Positions 1-7,346 of a stretch of 64,000 nt of DNA are shown one piece after another (position 1 is the first letter of the stretch; each line of letters begins with the position of its first letter). The translations under genes were made by a program, and so were the position numbers. Source of the DNA: JANPPS01 sp964242575 (GTDB lineage: Bacteria > Pseudomonadota > Alphaproteobacteria > Acetobacterales > Acetobacteraceae); NCBI GenBank assembly GCA_964242575.1, contig CAXTCN010000004.1, positions 47,089 to 111,088 on the forward strand, read 5' to 3'. The notes under the pieces were generated by a model. The model was not told where the DNA came from. It did not search any database and saw only the letters and a program-made list of their open reading frames with translations.

Positions 1-2
1 TG

Positions 3-176
3 CGTGCGGTGGTGCTGGTGGGACGCACCGCCGGGACAGCGCGCGCCGTACTGGAGCGGACCGGGTTGCGGCTATTCGCCTCGGCGCACCCCTCGCCGCA
101 AGTACGGGCAGGCTGGCCGGAGCGATGGCGGGCTATCCCGCTGGAATGGCGTCAGGTCCGGTCCGTGCTGGATTAA
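3..176 (+). CDS. Uracil-DNA glycosylase family protein, C-terminal fragment (gene enters from the left edge)
   Basis: The frame is open from the left edge and ends at TAA 174-176, giving 57 residues. It carries the block LFASAHPSP followed by VRAGWPERWRAIPLEW. The A-HPSP element resembles the C-terminal HPSP/HPS loop of uracil-DNA glycosylase superfamily enzymes, which removes uracil from DNA. The upstream catalytic part is outside the window, so the subfamily cannot be assigned. The stop overlaps the paaE stop on the other strand (convergent). The family call rests on this short tail only. Confidence 0.6.
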   Translation, partial: RAVVLVGRTAGTARAVLERTGLRLFASAHPSPQVRAGWPERWRAIPLEWRQVRSVLD

Positions 177-1237
177 ACTTGGTCGTAGTCCACCGTGACC
201 CGCCCGCTGGTCGGATGCGACTGGCAGGTCAGCACGTAGCCCGCCTCGGTTTCCCAGGCCTCCAACGCATAGTTCACGTCCATGCGCACGGTGCCCGCCG
301 TCACCCGGGCGCGGCAGGTGCTGCACATCCCGCCACGGCAGGAGTACGGCAAATCCAGGCCTGCCCGCAGCGCTGCTTCCAGCACCGTTTCCGCCTCGGC
401 AACCGGCACCTCGGTCCGCACGCCATCCGCGATGATGACGGCTTGGGCGAAGGGCACGGTAGCGTCCCGTAAGATGGCGCTCCGGCGGACGCCAGTGGGT
501 GCCGCTGGCGTGAACCGCTCGCTGTGAATGCGTTCTGGCGGCACCCCGGCGGCAGCGAGAGCAGCCGTCACGTCCTCGATCAGCGCGGACGGCCCGCATA
601 GGAATGCGCCGTCCAGCCGCGCCGCGCTCGCGCCCAGCAGCGCCATCGCCTTGGCCCCGTCTAGCCGTCCCGAAAGGATAGGCACGTCCTGCTGCTCCCG
701 CGACAGCACGTGCACCACCGTCAGACGGTCAAGGAAGCGGTCCTTCAGCTCCTCCAGCGTTTCGCGGAAGATGATTTGGCCCGTGGCGCGGCTGCCACAC
801 AACAGGATGAATCGGCTGTGCGGCTCACGCGTGAGCACGGATTTCAGGATCGACAGCACCGGAGTGATGCCGGACCCTGCGGCAATCCCCGCATAGAGGC
901 GCACCGCGCCCGGGTCCGGCGCGAGGGTGAACCGGCCGTCCGGCGGCATCACGTCCAGCGTGCCGCCTGCCTGCAACGCCTCGTGCGCCCAGGCGGAAAA
1001 CCGGCCGTCGTCCACCCGCTTGATCGCGATCCGCAGCTCGCCATCGTCAAGGCCGGAGCAGATCGAGTACGACCGCCGCACCTCCTCCCCGTCAATCCGC
1101 ACCCGCAGCGTCAGGTACTGGCCGGGAACATACGTGAAGTGGGAGCGCAGCTCGGGCGGCACCTCCAGCGCGACGCTGACCGCGTCCGCCGTTTCCTGCC
1201 GCACGTCGGCGATGCGGAGCGCGTGGAAACGGCTCAC
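173..1237 (-). CDS. paaE: 1,2-phenylacetyl-CoA epoxidase, reductase subunit PaaE
   Basis: 354 aa. It passes electrons from NADPH to the di-iron PaaA subunit of the phenylacetyl-CoA ring epoxidase in the cytoplasm. The N-terminal half is a ferredoxin-reductase fold: the RSYSICSG flavin-binding motif lies near residue 55 and the nucleotide-binding segment GIAAGSGITPVLS near 120. The C-terminus is a plant-type 2Fe-2S domain with ligands C300, C305, C308 and C338. The domain order and length match known PaaE. The start is GTG at 1237, one base after the paaD stop, so it is the last gene of paaABCDE and probably translationally coupled. Confidence 0.95.
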   Translation of the reverse strand: MSRFHALRIADVRQETADAVSVALEVPPELRSHFTYVPGQYLTLRVRIDGEEVRRSYSICSGLDDGELRIAIKRVDDGRFSAWAHEALQAGGTLDVMPPDGRFTLAPDPGAVRLYAGIAAGSGITPVLSILKSVLTREPHSRFILLCGSRATGQIIFRETLEELKDRFLDRLTVVHVLSREQQDVPILSGRLDGAKAMALLGASAARLDGAFLCGPSALIEDVTAALAAAGVPPERIHSERFTPAAPTGVRRSAILRDATVPFAQAVIIADGVRTEVPVAEAETVLEAALRAGLDLPYSCRGGMCSTCRARVTAGTVRMDVNYALEAWETEAGYVLTCQSHPTSGRVTVDYDQV

Positions 1238-1238
1238 T

Positions 1239-1721
1239 CTAGTGGCACTTGAAGTAGTCGAACGGCTCCCGGCAGGACAGGCAACGCCACAGCGCCTTGC
1301 ATGAGGTGGAGCCGAACTCCGCCACCACCTCCGTATGGTCCGAGCCGCACCGCGGACACGCCACCTGGTCCACGCCGAACAGCGCCCGGCGGCCCGTGGC
1401 CCGGCCCGGCGGCGCGATGCCGTACTCCAACAGCTTGCGGCGCCCGTCCTCGGTCATCCAGTCCGTAGTCCAAGCAGGGGACAGCACGGTCCGCACCCGG
1501 CCCGGGATGCCGGCGCGGGCCAACGCCAGCTCGACCTCGATTGCGATCAAGCCCATGGCGGCACAGCCGGAGTAGGTCGGCGTAATCAGCACCTCGACCC
1601 CGCCCGCGTCCTCCGTCACGTCCCGCAACACGCCGAGGTCGGCAATGGTCAGCACCGGCACCTCCGGGTCGCAGACCTCGGCCGCCGCCGCCCAGGCCCG
1701 GTCCCGCAGCGGCGTTACCAT
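1239..1721 (-). CDS. paaD: 1,2-phenylacetyl-CoA epoxidase subunit PaaD (MIP18/DUF59 type)
   Basis: 160 aa. PaaD-family proteins have an N-terminal DUF59/MIP18 domain and are thought to help mature or deliver the metal/Fe-S centres of the epoxidase. The DUF59 part is visible as VCDPEVPVLTIADLGVLRDV with TYSGC near residue 50. The C-terminus is cysteine-rich (CPRCGSDH ... SCKALWRCLSC ... FKCH), like a zinc ribbon. The ATG at 1721 overlaps the paaC stop by 7 nt, which fixes the start. A longer open frame continues upstream, but only as the out-of-frame shadow of paaC. Confidence 0.93.
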   Translation of the reverse strand: MVTPLRDRAWAAAAEVCDPEVPVLTIADLGVLRDVTEDAGGVEVLITPTYSGCAAMGLIAIEVELALARAGIPGRVRTVLSPAWTTDWMTEDGRRKLLEYGIAPPGRATGRRALFGVDQVACPRCGSDHTEVVAEFGSTSCKALWRCLSCREPFDYFKCH

Positions 1722-2479
1722 CGTGCGCCGGGAAAGCTGCGTTGCAGGTGCTGCATTTCGGCCAACAAGAAGCCCAGGTGCTCGGTATGCCGCCCGGTCC
1801 GGCCGCCACGGTGCATCCAGGCATTGGCCGGCCGGGTCAGGGTGGCCTGGTCCAGGATGGCGGCGACCGTCGCGTCCCAAACCTGCCGGAGCGGCGCCGG
1901 GTCGGCCGCGACGCTGGAAGCAACCAGCTCGCACGGCTCGAACATCTCGCCGGTGTAGGGCCACAGCAGGTCCACCGCCGCCTGCGCCCGACGCTGGCTT
2001 TCGGCCGTGCCGTCGCCCAACCGGATCATCCACTCCGAGGCATGGCGCAGGTGGTACGCCGTCTCCTTCTCCGCCTTGGCGGCGATGGCGGCGAGCGTCG
2101 GGTCCGTGGATGCGGTCATGGCCCGCCACCAGGGGTCGATATACGCGGCATACAGGAACTGCCGCGCGATGGTCTGCGCGAAGTCGCCATTCGGCTGTTC
2201 CAGCAGCAGCAGGTTGCGGTATTGCGGGGCATCCCGCAGGTAGGCCATGCCGTCCTCGTCGTGCCCGGCGCCTTCGGCCTCGGCGGCGTACTGGTATAGG
2301 CTGCGCGCCTGTCCCAGCAGGTCCAGCCCCATGTTGGCGAGCGCTATGTCCTCCTCCGGCGTCGGCGCGTGGCCGCACCACTCGGACAGACGGTGCCCCA
2401 GCACGAGCGCGTCGTCGGCGCGGCGCAAGGTGAACAGCACCAGCGGCGTCTCCCGCACCTGGATGGAGGTGGTCGCCAC
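1715..2479 (-). CDS. paaC: 1,2-phenylacetyl-CoA epoxidase structural subunit PaaC
   Basis: 254 aa. PaaC is the ferritin-like structural partner of PaaA in the ring-epoxidase core; it lacks a working di-iron site but stabilises the complex. The helical signature is clear (VLGHRLSEWCGHAPTPEEDIALANMGLDLLGQAR, then RQFLYAAYIDPWW and HLRHASEWMIRLGDGT). The GTG at 2479 directly follows the paaB TAA (TAAGTG), and the 3' end overlaps paaD by 7 nt, so the three genes are transcribed and probably translated together. Confidence 0.95.
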   Translation of the reverse strand: MATTSIQVRETPLVLFTLRRADDALVLGHRLSEWCGHAPTPEEDIALANMGLDLLGQARSLYQYAAEAEGAGHDEDGMAYLRDAPQYRNLLLLEQPNGDFAQTIARQFLYAAYIDPWWRAMTASTDPTLAAIAAKAEKETAYHLRHASEWMIRLGDGTAESQRRAQAAVDLLWPYTGEMFEPCELVASSVAADPAPLRQVWDATVAAILDQATLTRPANAWMHRGGRTGRHTEHLGFLLAEMQHLQRSFPGARW

Positions 2480-2767
2480 TTACATATGGCCGACTTCGTC
2501 CGGCACCTGGTAGAAGGTCGGGTGACGGTAGATTTTGCTGGCTGTGGGTTCGAACATCATGCCTTTGTCGGCCGGGTCGCTGGCGGTAATGGCGTTGCTG
2601 GGCACCACCCAAAGCGACAAGCCCTCACCTCGGCGGGTGTAAACGTCCCGCGCCGCCTGCAATGCCATCTCGGCGTCCGCCGCGTGCACACTGCCGGCGT
2701 GCTTGTGCGCGAGGCCGTTGCGGCTGCGGATGAAAACCTCCCAAAGCGGCGTCTTTTGCTCGCTCAT
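2480..2767 (-). CDS. paaB: 1,2-phenylacetyl-CoA epoxidase subunit PaaB
   Basis: 95 aa, the usual PaaB size. PaaB bridges PaaAC heterodimers in the epoxidase. The family opening is intact (PLWEVFIRSRNGLAHKHAGS), as are the central DAEMALQAARDVYTRR stretch and the SLWVVPSNAI block. The ATG at 2767 overlaps the paaA stop as ATGA, which fixes the start. Longer upstream readings are out-of-frame paaA. Confidence 0.96.
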   Translation of the reverse strand: MSEQKTPLWEVFIRSRNGLAHKHAGSVHAADAEMALQAARDVYTRRGEGLSLWVVPSNAITASDPADKGMMFEPTASKIYRHPTFYQVPDEVGHM

Positions 2768-3750
2768 GCCGCGATTTTCCGTGCCCGGCGTTTCTCGGCA
2801 TGGGCCAAGGCGGCTTCCCGCACCCAAGCGCCGTCCGCGTGCGCCTGGCGCCGGTCGGCCAGCCGCTCCCGGTTGCACGGGCCGTTGCCGGCGATCACCT
2901 GGCGGAACTCTTCCCAGTCGATGGCACCGAACCGCCAGTGCCCGGCCGCCTCGTCATACGTGAGCGCCGGGTCCGGGATCGTGAGGCCCAGGAAATGCGC
3001 TTGCGGCACCATGGCGTCCACAAAGCGCTGGCGCAGCTCATCGTTGCTGAAACGCTTAATCTTCCACGCCATGCTGGTGTCGCTGTGCTGGCTTTCGCCG
3101 TCCGGAGGCCCAAACATCATCATTGCCGGCCACCACCAGCGGTCCAGCGCGTCCTGCGCCATGGTCTTTTGCTCCGGCGTGCCGCGGGCCAGGGTCATGG
3201 CGATCTCGTAACCCTGGCGCTGGTGGAAGCTCTCTTCCTTGCACACCCGCACCATGGCGCGGGCATAGGGGCCGTAGCTGCAACGGCACAGCGGGATCTG
3301 GTTCATGATCGCGGCGCCGTCCACCAGCCAACCGATGGCGCCGATGTCGGCCCAAGTCAGCGCCGGGTAGTTGAAGATGCTGCTGTGCTTGGCCCGGCCG
3401 GACAGCAACTGGTCTGTCAGCTCCTCCCGCGACACGCCCAGGGTCTCGGCGGCGGCGTAGAGGTACAGCCCGTGCCCACACTCATCCTGCACCTTCGCCA
3501 GCAGCGCGGCCTTGCGGCGCAAGCTTGGAGCACGGGTCAGCCAACGCCCTTCCGGCAACTGCCCTACAATCTCGCTGTGCGCGTGCTGGCTGATTTGGCG
3601 GACCAAGGTGCGGCGGTAGGCCTCGGGCATCCAGTCATTCGCCTCAATCCGGTCATCGGCGTCGATGCGCGCCTGGAACCGGGCCATATGCTCCGTGTCC
3701 TCAACGGGGCGGGGGCCAACGTCAGCGCTGTTCAGGGCCTGGGTGTACAT
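2764..3750 (-). CDS. paaA: 1,2-phenylacetyl-CoA epoxidase catalytic subunit PaaA
   Basis: 328 aa. This di-iron monooxygenase subunit epoxidises the aromatic ring of phenylacetyl-CoA, the first committed step of the aerobic CoA-bound phenylacetate route. Iron-ligand helices are visible as KVQDECGHGLYLYAAAE and CKEESFHQRQGYEIAM, and the C-terminus holds the family stretch GAIDWEEF. The ATG at 3750 gives a length close to known PaaA. It is the first gene of paaABCDE. The downstream isomerase, hydrolase and thiolase genes (paaG, paaZ, paaJ) and the ligase paaK are not in this window. Confidence 0.96.
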   Translation of the reverse strand: MYTQALNSADVGPRPVEDTEHMARFQARIDADDRIEANDWMPEAYRRTLVRQISQHAHSEIVGQLPEGRWLTRAPSLRRKAALLAKVQDECGHGLYLYAAAETLGVSREELTDQLLSGRAKHSSIFNYPALTWADIGAIGWLVDGAAIMNQIPLCRCSYGPYARAMVRVCKEESFHQRQGYEIAMTLARGTPEQKTMAQDALDRWWWPAMMMFGPPDGESQHSDTSMAWKIKRFSNDELRQRFVDAMVPQAHFLGLTIPDPALTYDEAAGHWRFGAIDWEEFRQVIAGNGPCNRERLADRRQAHADGAWVREAALAHAEKRRARKIAA

Positions 3751-3787
3751 GCCTGCACTCCGAAAGTGTAGCGTCAGGAAACATACC

Positions 3788-3817
3788 ACAGAATTTCGAT
3801 GATGCAAGATTTTCTGT
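3788..3817. promoter_or_regulatory. Imperfect inverted repeat upstream of paaA, candidate PaaX operator
   Basis: ACAGAATTTC (3788-3797) and GATTTTCTGT (3808-3817) form an inverted repeat with 8 of 10 positions matching, centred about 50 bp upstream of the paaA ATG. It sits in the 137-bp spacer between paaA and the divergent CsbD gene, and the PaaX repressor gene is nearby. Position and symmetry suit an operator. I cannot match it confidently to a published PaaX consensus, so the regulator is inferred. Confidence 0.35.
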
Positions 3818-3887
3818 AATGTGCCCGGCTTGGGAACCGGGTGGCCGCAACGGGGTTCTGACGGTGATGCAACTGGAGGACCTTGCC

Positions 3888-4250
3888 ATGGACGAGAACC
3901 GTTTTGAGGGCGCAGCCCGGAAGATCGGCGGAAAGATCGAGGGCGCGGTCGGCGACCTGACCGGCGATCAGAAGATGCAGGCCGAGGGCGGCATGGACCG
4001 CGTGGCCGGCAGTGCCCAGCGCGCGTATGGACAGGCCGCGGATGCCGTTCGTGACACGGCAAGCCGGGTCAGCGAGCAGGCCAGCGACTATGGCTCTCAG
4101 GTGTTGGACCAGATTGAGGAGGCTGGGGACTACCTTGCCGAACAGATCGACCAACGGCCAATTACGGCTATCCTGATTGCGGCGGGTGTCGGCTTCCTCT
4201 TGGCTTTGGCGACGAAGCCCGCTCCGGTGGTTTACTACCGCCGCCGCTGA
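3888..4250 (+). CDS. CsbD-like stress protein with C-terminal DUF883/YqjD-type membrane anchor
   Basis: 120 aa. Residues 1-45 are CsbD-like (MDENRFEGAARKIGGKIEG ... GDLTGDQKMQAEGG), a small stress-response family of unknown mechanism. The middle is a charged Ala-rich helix. The end has one hydrophobic segment (ITAILIAAGVGFLLALA) followed by YYRRR, like the anchor of ElaB/YqjD (DUF883) proteins. ATG 3888 has a GGAGG-type site 8 nt upstream. The gene is divergent from paaA, and its 3' 83 bp overlap the 3' end of paaX on the opposite strand. A role at the inner membrane under stress is inferred. Confidence 0.8.
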   Translation: MDENRFEGAARKIGGKIEGAVGDLTGDQKMQAEGGMDRVAGSAQRAYGQAADAVRDTASRVSEQASDYGSQVLDQIEEAGDYLAEQIDQRPITAILIAAGVGFLLALATKPAPVVYYRRR

Positions 4251-5085
4251 ACCGTTCTGCCGGGTCCGGACCTCGCGGCAGGGGTCCGGACCGGCGCTCG
4301 GCAGTGTCCAGCCATAGCTCTGATCCTGGCGCCATCACTTGATAGAGTCGTTTGCAAAGCTGCCAGGCAGCGTTGCCGTGCCAATTATCCGGCAACATGA
4401 CAGTAGGCAGGCCGGGGTCCCGCAGCGCGACGCGCCGGTGTTCATGGATCAACATCACACGCGTCGCCAATGCATCTAATGGCGCAAGCCCGTCTGAAGC
4501 AGGCTCTACGGCACCGAACACATCCAAAAATCTCGCGTAGCCCACATTGATGCGCCCGAGCGGCCAGGAGCGGTCCGCAAGTGTGCGAAGTGCGGACGGG
4601 CTGCCGGTGGCCCGCACATGCAGGATATTGTCAGGCAACGGCTGGAAGTCTGGGGCAATTAAGACACCGGGCGTGCATAGCGCCCAGCCGGCGTTTTCCA
4701 GGGATTTCCGGTCCGCGCCAGGCTCGGGCCAGGCAATCAGCAGGCCGCCGCCCCATTCCGGCTGGCGTTGGCGGTAAATCCTCGGGCTTGCCGCGACGAA
4801 TTCGGCCTCGTGCTGCGGCGAAAGGCTGTAATAACTGTTGCGGCCAATTCGGTGGCGCTCCAGCCAGCCATCCTGGGTGAGCCGGGATACCGCGGTGCGC
4901 ACCACGCCCTCGCTGGCGCCGAGCCGCTGCATCAGCACCAGCAAGTCCGCCATCGCAACCTCACCGCCCCGTGGCAGGATGGCGTCGCCGAACACCGTCA
5001 GGATGACCGACCCAGTACGTGACGGCTCGGTCCGCAACCGGTCCAGCACGCCGACCAGTTCCGGCCAGGCGGCAGCCTGCGTCAC
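4168..5085 (-). CDS. paaX: PaaX family phenylacetate-responsive transcriptional repressor
   Basis: 305 aa. PaaX proteins repress phenylacetate catabolism genes and are released by phenylacetyl-CoA. The N-terminal winged-helix region is evident (TGSVILTVFGDAILPRGG, then MQRLGASEGVVRTAVSRLTQDGWLER). The C-terminal ligand domain follows (WPLGRINVGYARFLDVF, then LIHEHRRVALRDPGLP). GTG 5085 overlaps the stop of the SDR gene as GTGA. The last ~28 codons are low-complexity Pro/Gly/Arg and antisense to the CsbD gene. Closeness to paaA supports local control of paaABCDE. Confidence 0.9.
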   Translation of the reverse strand: MTQAAAWPELVGVLDRLRTEPSRTGSVILTVFGDAILPRGGEVAMADLLVLMQRLGASEGVVRTAVSRLTQDGWLERHRIGRNSYYSLSPQHEAEFVAASPRIYRQRQPEWGGGLLIAWPEPGADRKSLENAGWALCTPGVLIAPDFQPLPDNILHVRATGSPSALRTLADRSWPLGRINVGYARFLDVFGAVEPASDGLAPLDALATRVMLIHEHRRVALRDPGLPTVMLPDNWHGNAAWQLCKRLYQVMAPGSELWLDTAERRSGPLPRGPDPAERFSGGGSKPPERASSPKPRGSRHPPQSG

Positions 5086-5822
5086 CGCCCGCCAGAAACC
5101 GGCAGCAGCGCCCCGGTCACGTAGGCCGCCTCGTCCGACAGCAGCCAGAGAACCACGGCCGCGACCTCCTCCGCGGTGCCGGCGCGGCCCATCGGGATGC
5201 CCGGTCCCATGCGTCCCACCCGGTCTGGCATGCCGGCCTTGCCGTGGATCGCGGTGTCGATCAGGCCCGGCAACACCGCGTTCACCCGGATGCCGCGCGG
5301 CGCCAACTCGCGTGCGGCGCCGATGGTGAGCGTGTCCACGGCGCCCTTGCTCGCGGCGTAGTGGACCCACTCCCCCGGGCTGCCGAGCTGCGAGGCGCGG
5401 GACGAGACGTTGACGATGGCGCCGCCCTGGCCGCCACGGTCGGCCGCCATCCACCGCACGGCCCCACGCAGCGCCAGGAACGCTCCGCGCACGTTCACGG
5501 CCATGACCCGGTCGAGCGCCGTGGCTGGCAGCTCGTCGAGCATCGCGACCGGGCCGGTGATGCCGGCGTTGTTGACCAGCGCCGTGATGGGGCCGAGCGC
5601 AGCCGCGGCGGCGAACAGCGCGACCACTGCCGCCTCGTCGGCCGCATCGGCGCGCTGCGGCAGGATGCGCCCGCCAGCGGCCCCGATCTCCGCTGCCAAC
5701 CCGTCGGCTGCGCCGGCGTCGTGCGAGTAGGAGAAGCACACGGTCCAGCCACGCCGCGCCGCAAGACGGCAAACGGCCGCGCCGATGCCTTGGCTGCCGC
5801 CGGTAACGACCATGACGGCCAC
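5082..5822 (-). CDS. Short-chain dehydrogenase/reductase (SDR)
   Basis: 246 aa classical SDR using NAD(P)H. Visible motifs are TGGSQGIG (cofactor-binding loop), NNAG, the catalytic Ser in NVSSRAS, and YAASK (Tyr/Lys). The tail AAYVTGALLPVSGGR matches the family end. The substrate cannot be deduced. The start is taken as GTG 5822, giving M-A-V before the Rossmann strand; ATG 5813 is the alternative. It is four bases downstream of trpS and overlaps paaX, so it could belong to the paaX transcription unit. Confidence 0.87.
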   Translation of the reverse strand: MAVMVVTGGSQGIGAAVCRLAARRGWTVCFSYSHDAGAADGLAAEIGAAGGRILPQRADAADEAAVVALFAAAAALGPITALVNNAGITGPVAMLDELPATALDRVMAVNVRGAFLALRGAVRWMAADRGGQGGAIVNVSSRASQLGSPGEWVHYAASKGAVDTLTIGAARELAPRGIRVNAVLPGLIDTAIHGKAGMPDRVGRMGPGIPMGRAGTAEEVAAVVLWLLSDEAAYVTGALLPVSGGR

Positions 5823-5826
5823 GGCG

Positions 5827-6825
5827 TCAAGCCTTAAGGAAGCCGACCAGGCGCTCGGCCTCGGCCACGATAGGCTCGGCCAGTGCGCTGGCGCGAGCGC
5901 CGCCATCCCGCAACACGGCGTTTACGCTGCCCGGGTCGGCCAGCAAGCGGCGCGTCTCGGCGGCAATCGGCGACAGCTTGGTGACCAGCACCTCCGCCAG
6001 CGCGTCCTTGAACACTCCAAAACCCTTGCCGCCGTGTTCCCGCAGCACCGCCGCAGCATCCACATCCAGCAACGCCGCCATGATGCCCACGAGGTTGCGC
6101 GCCTCTGGCCTGCCCTCCAACCCGTGCGGCTCGGACGGCAGCGGCTCGGCGTCGGTGCGGGCGCGGCGTATCTTGAGCGCGATCGTGTCCGCGTCATCCG
6201 TCAAGTTGATGCGGCTCTGGTCCGACGGGTCGGACTTCGACATCTTCTTTGCGCCGTCGCGCAGGCTCATGACCCGCGCGGCCGGGCCGAGGATCAACGG
6301 CTCGATTGCCGGGAAAAATTCCACCCCATAATCGTGGTTGAACTTCTGCGCGATGTCGTTTGCAAGCTCGAGATGCTGCCGCTGGTCGTCCCCCACCGGC
6401 ACGCGCGTCGCATGGTAGGCCAGGATGTCGGCCGCCATCAGGCTCGGGTAGATAAACAGCCCAGCCGACACCTGCTCCCGATCCTTGCCCGCCTTGTCCT
6501 TGAATTGCGTCATGCGGTTGAGCCAGCCCAGCCGCGCCACGCAGGTAAAAATCCAGCCGAGCCGCGCATGGGCGGGCACCGCGGACTGGTGGAACAGGAT
6601 ATGCGCCCGAGGGTCGATGCCGCAGGCGATCACCGACGCCGCCAGCTCCCGCGTGGCGGCCGTGAGCGCGCGGGGGTCCTGGAACTGCGTGATGGCGTGC
6701 AGGTCCACCACGCAGTACAGGCACTCGTGGTCCCGTTGCAGCGCGACCCAGTTGCGGATGGCGCCAAGGTAATTGCCAAGGGTCGGCACGCCGGAAGGCT
6801 GGATGCCGGAGAAGATGCGCTGCAT
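5827..6825 (-). CDS. trpS: Tryptophan--tRNA ligase
   Basis: 332 aa class I aminoacyl-tRNA synthetase charging tRNA-Trp. The N-terminus MQRIFSGIQPSGVPTLGNYLGA contains the HIGH-like motif (here TLGN), and KKMSKSDP is the KMSKS loop. The length is typical of bacterial TrpS. In many Rhodospirillales trpS lies close to murJ, and here only a small secreted-protein gene separates them. The start is the ATG at 6825. Confidence 0.97.
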   Translation of the reverse strand: MQRIFSGIQPSGVPTLGNYLGAIRNWVALQRDHECLYCVVDLHAITQFQDPRALTAATRELAASVIACGIDPRAHILFHQSAVPAHARLGWIFTCVARLGWLNRMTQFKDKAGKDREQVSAGLFIYPSLMAADILAYHATRVPVGDDQRQHLELANDIAQKFNHDYGVEFFPAIEPLILGPAARVMSLRDGAKKMSKSDPSDQSRINLTDDADTIALKIRRARTDAEPLPSEPHGLEGRPEARNLVGIMAALLDVDAAAVLREHGGKGFGVFKDALAEVLVTKLSPIAAETRRLLADPGSVNAVLRDGGARASALAEPIVAEAERLVGFLKA

Positions 6826-6882
6826 GGCCGGGTTGTCCGTCCCTGGCCTGCCGCGGTCAAGCCGTCGCTTTGGCCAGGTAGG

Positions 6883-7236
6883 CTACTCGGTGACGGCGCG
6901 GGTTGCGCCGTTGCGCCAGTACAGGCTGACCTTCGACACCTTGCACAAGTTCACGCTCGTCCACTCAGCCTCGTCGCCGTCGTTGTAGACGACCTTGATG
7001 TCAAAGCTGCAGGCCGAGGTACGGTTCGGGAAGGTGATGTCCACTATCTTGCCGTCCCCCAGCGAGCCGCGGCCCATCAGGTCCTTGCCCCAACTCCGGC
7101 TGCTGCTGGCGCCGACGTAAACCTCGTCGATCTGATATCCCGTGCGGTTGACAACCTGGAAATCCTGGTCCGCCGCAAACGCCGGCAATGCGCCGAGCAT
7201 CAACGCAAAGGCTGCAAACAACAAACGGGCGAACAT
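6883..7236 (-). CDS. Small exported protein of unknown function
   Basis: 117 aa with a clear Sec signal peptide (MFARLLFAAFALMLGALPAFA, cleavage before ADQDF), so the mature protein is about 96 aa and probably periplasmic. The mature part starts FQVVNRTGYQIDEVYV. It has two cysteines that could pair (ACSFDI and NLCKVSK). It resembles a family of short secreted proteins common in Alphaproteobacteria, with no known function. ATG 7236 was chosen because GGGGAG lies 7 nt upstream; the ATG at 7242 is too close to that site. It lies between trpS and murJ. Confidence 0.75.
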   Translation of the reverse strand: MFARLLFAAFALMLGALPAFAADQDFQVVNRTGYQIDEVYVGASSSRSWGKDLMGRGSLGDGKIVDITFPNRTSACSFDIKVVYNDGDEAEWTSVNLCKVSKVSLYWRNGATRAVTE

Positions 7237-7346
7237 CGGCATACTCCCCAAGACAAATGACACGGATCAGCAATAAACCCCCGCCGCCGCCATAACCACG
7301 ACTGGCTGGTGAGGAAGTGTCATAGGCCCAAGAAGTTACCTGCGCG

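Noticed and set aside
1239..2612. A 457-codon frame that looks like a long protein ending in PaaD.
   Set aside because: Its upstream part is paaC read out of frame. Only codons from ATG 1721 encode PaaD.
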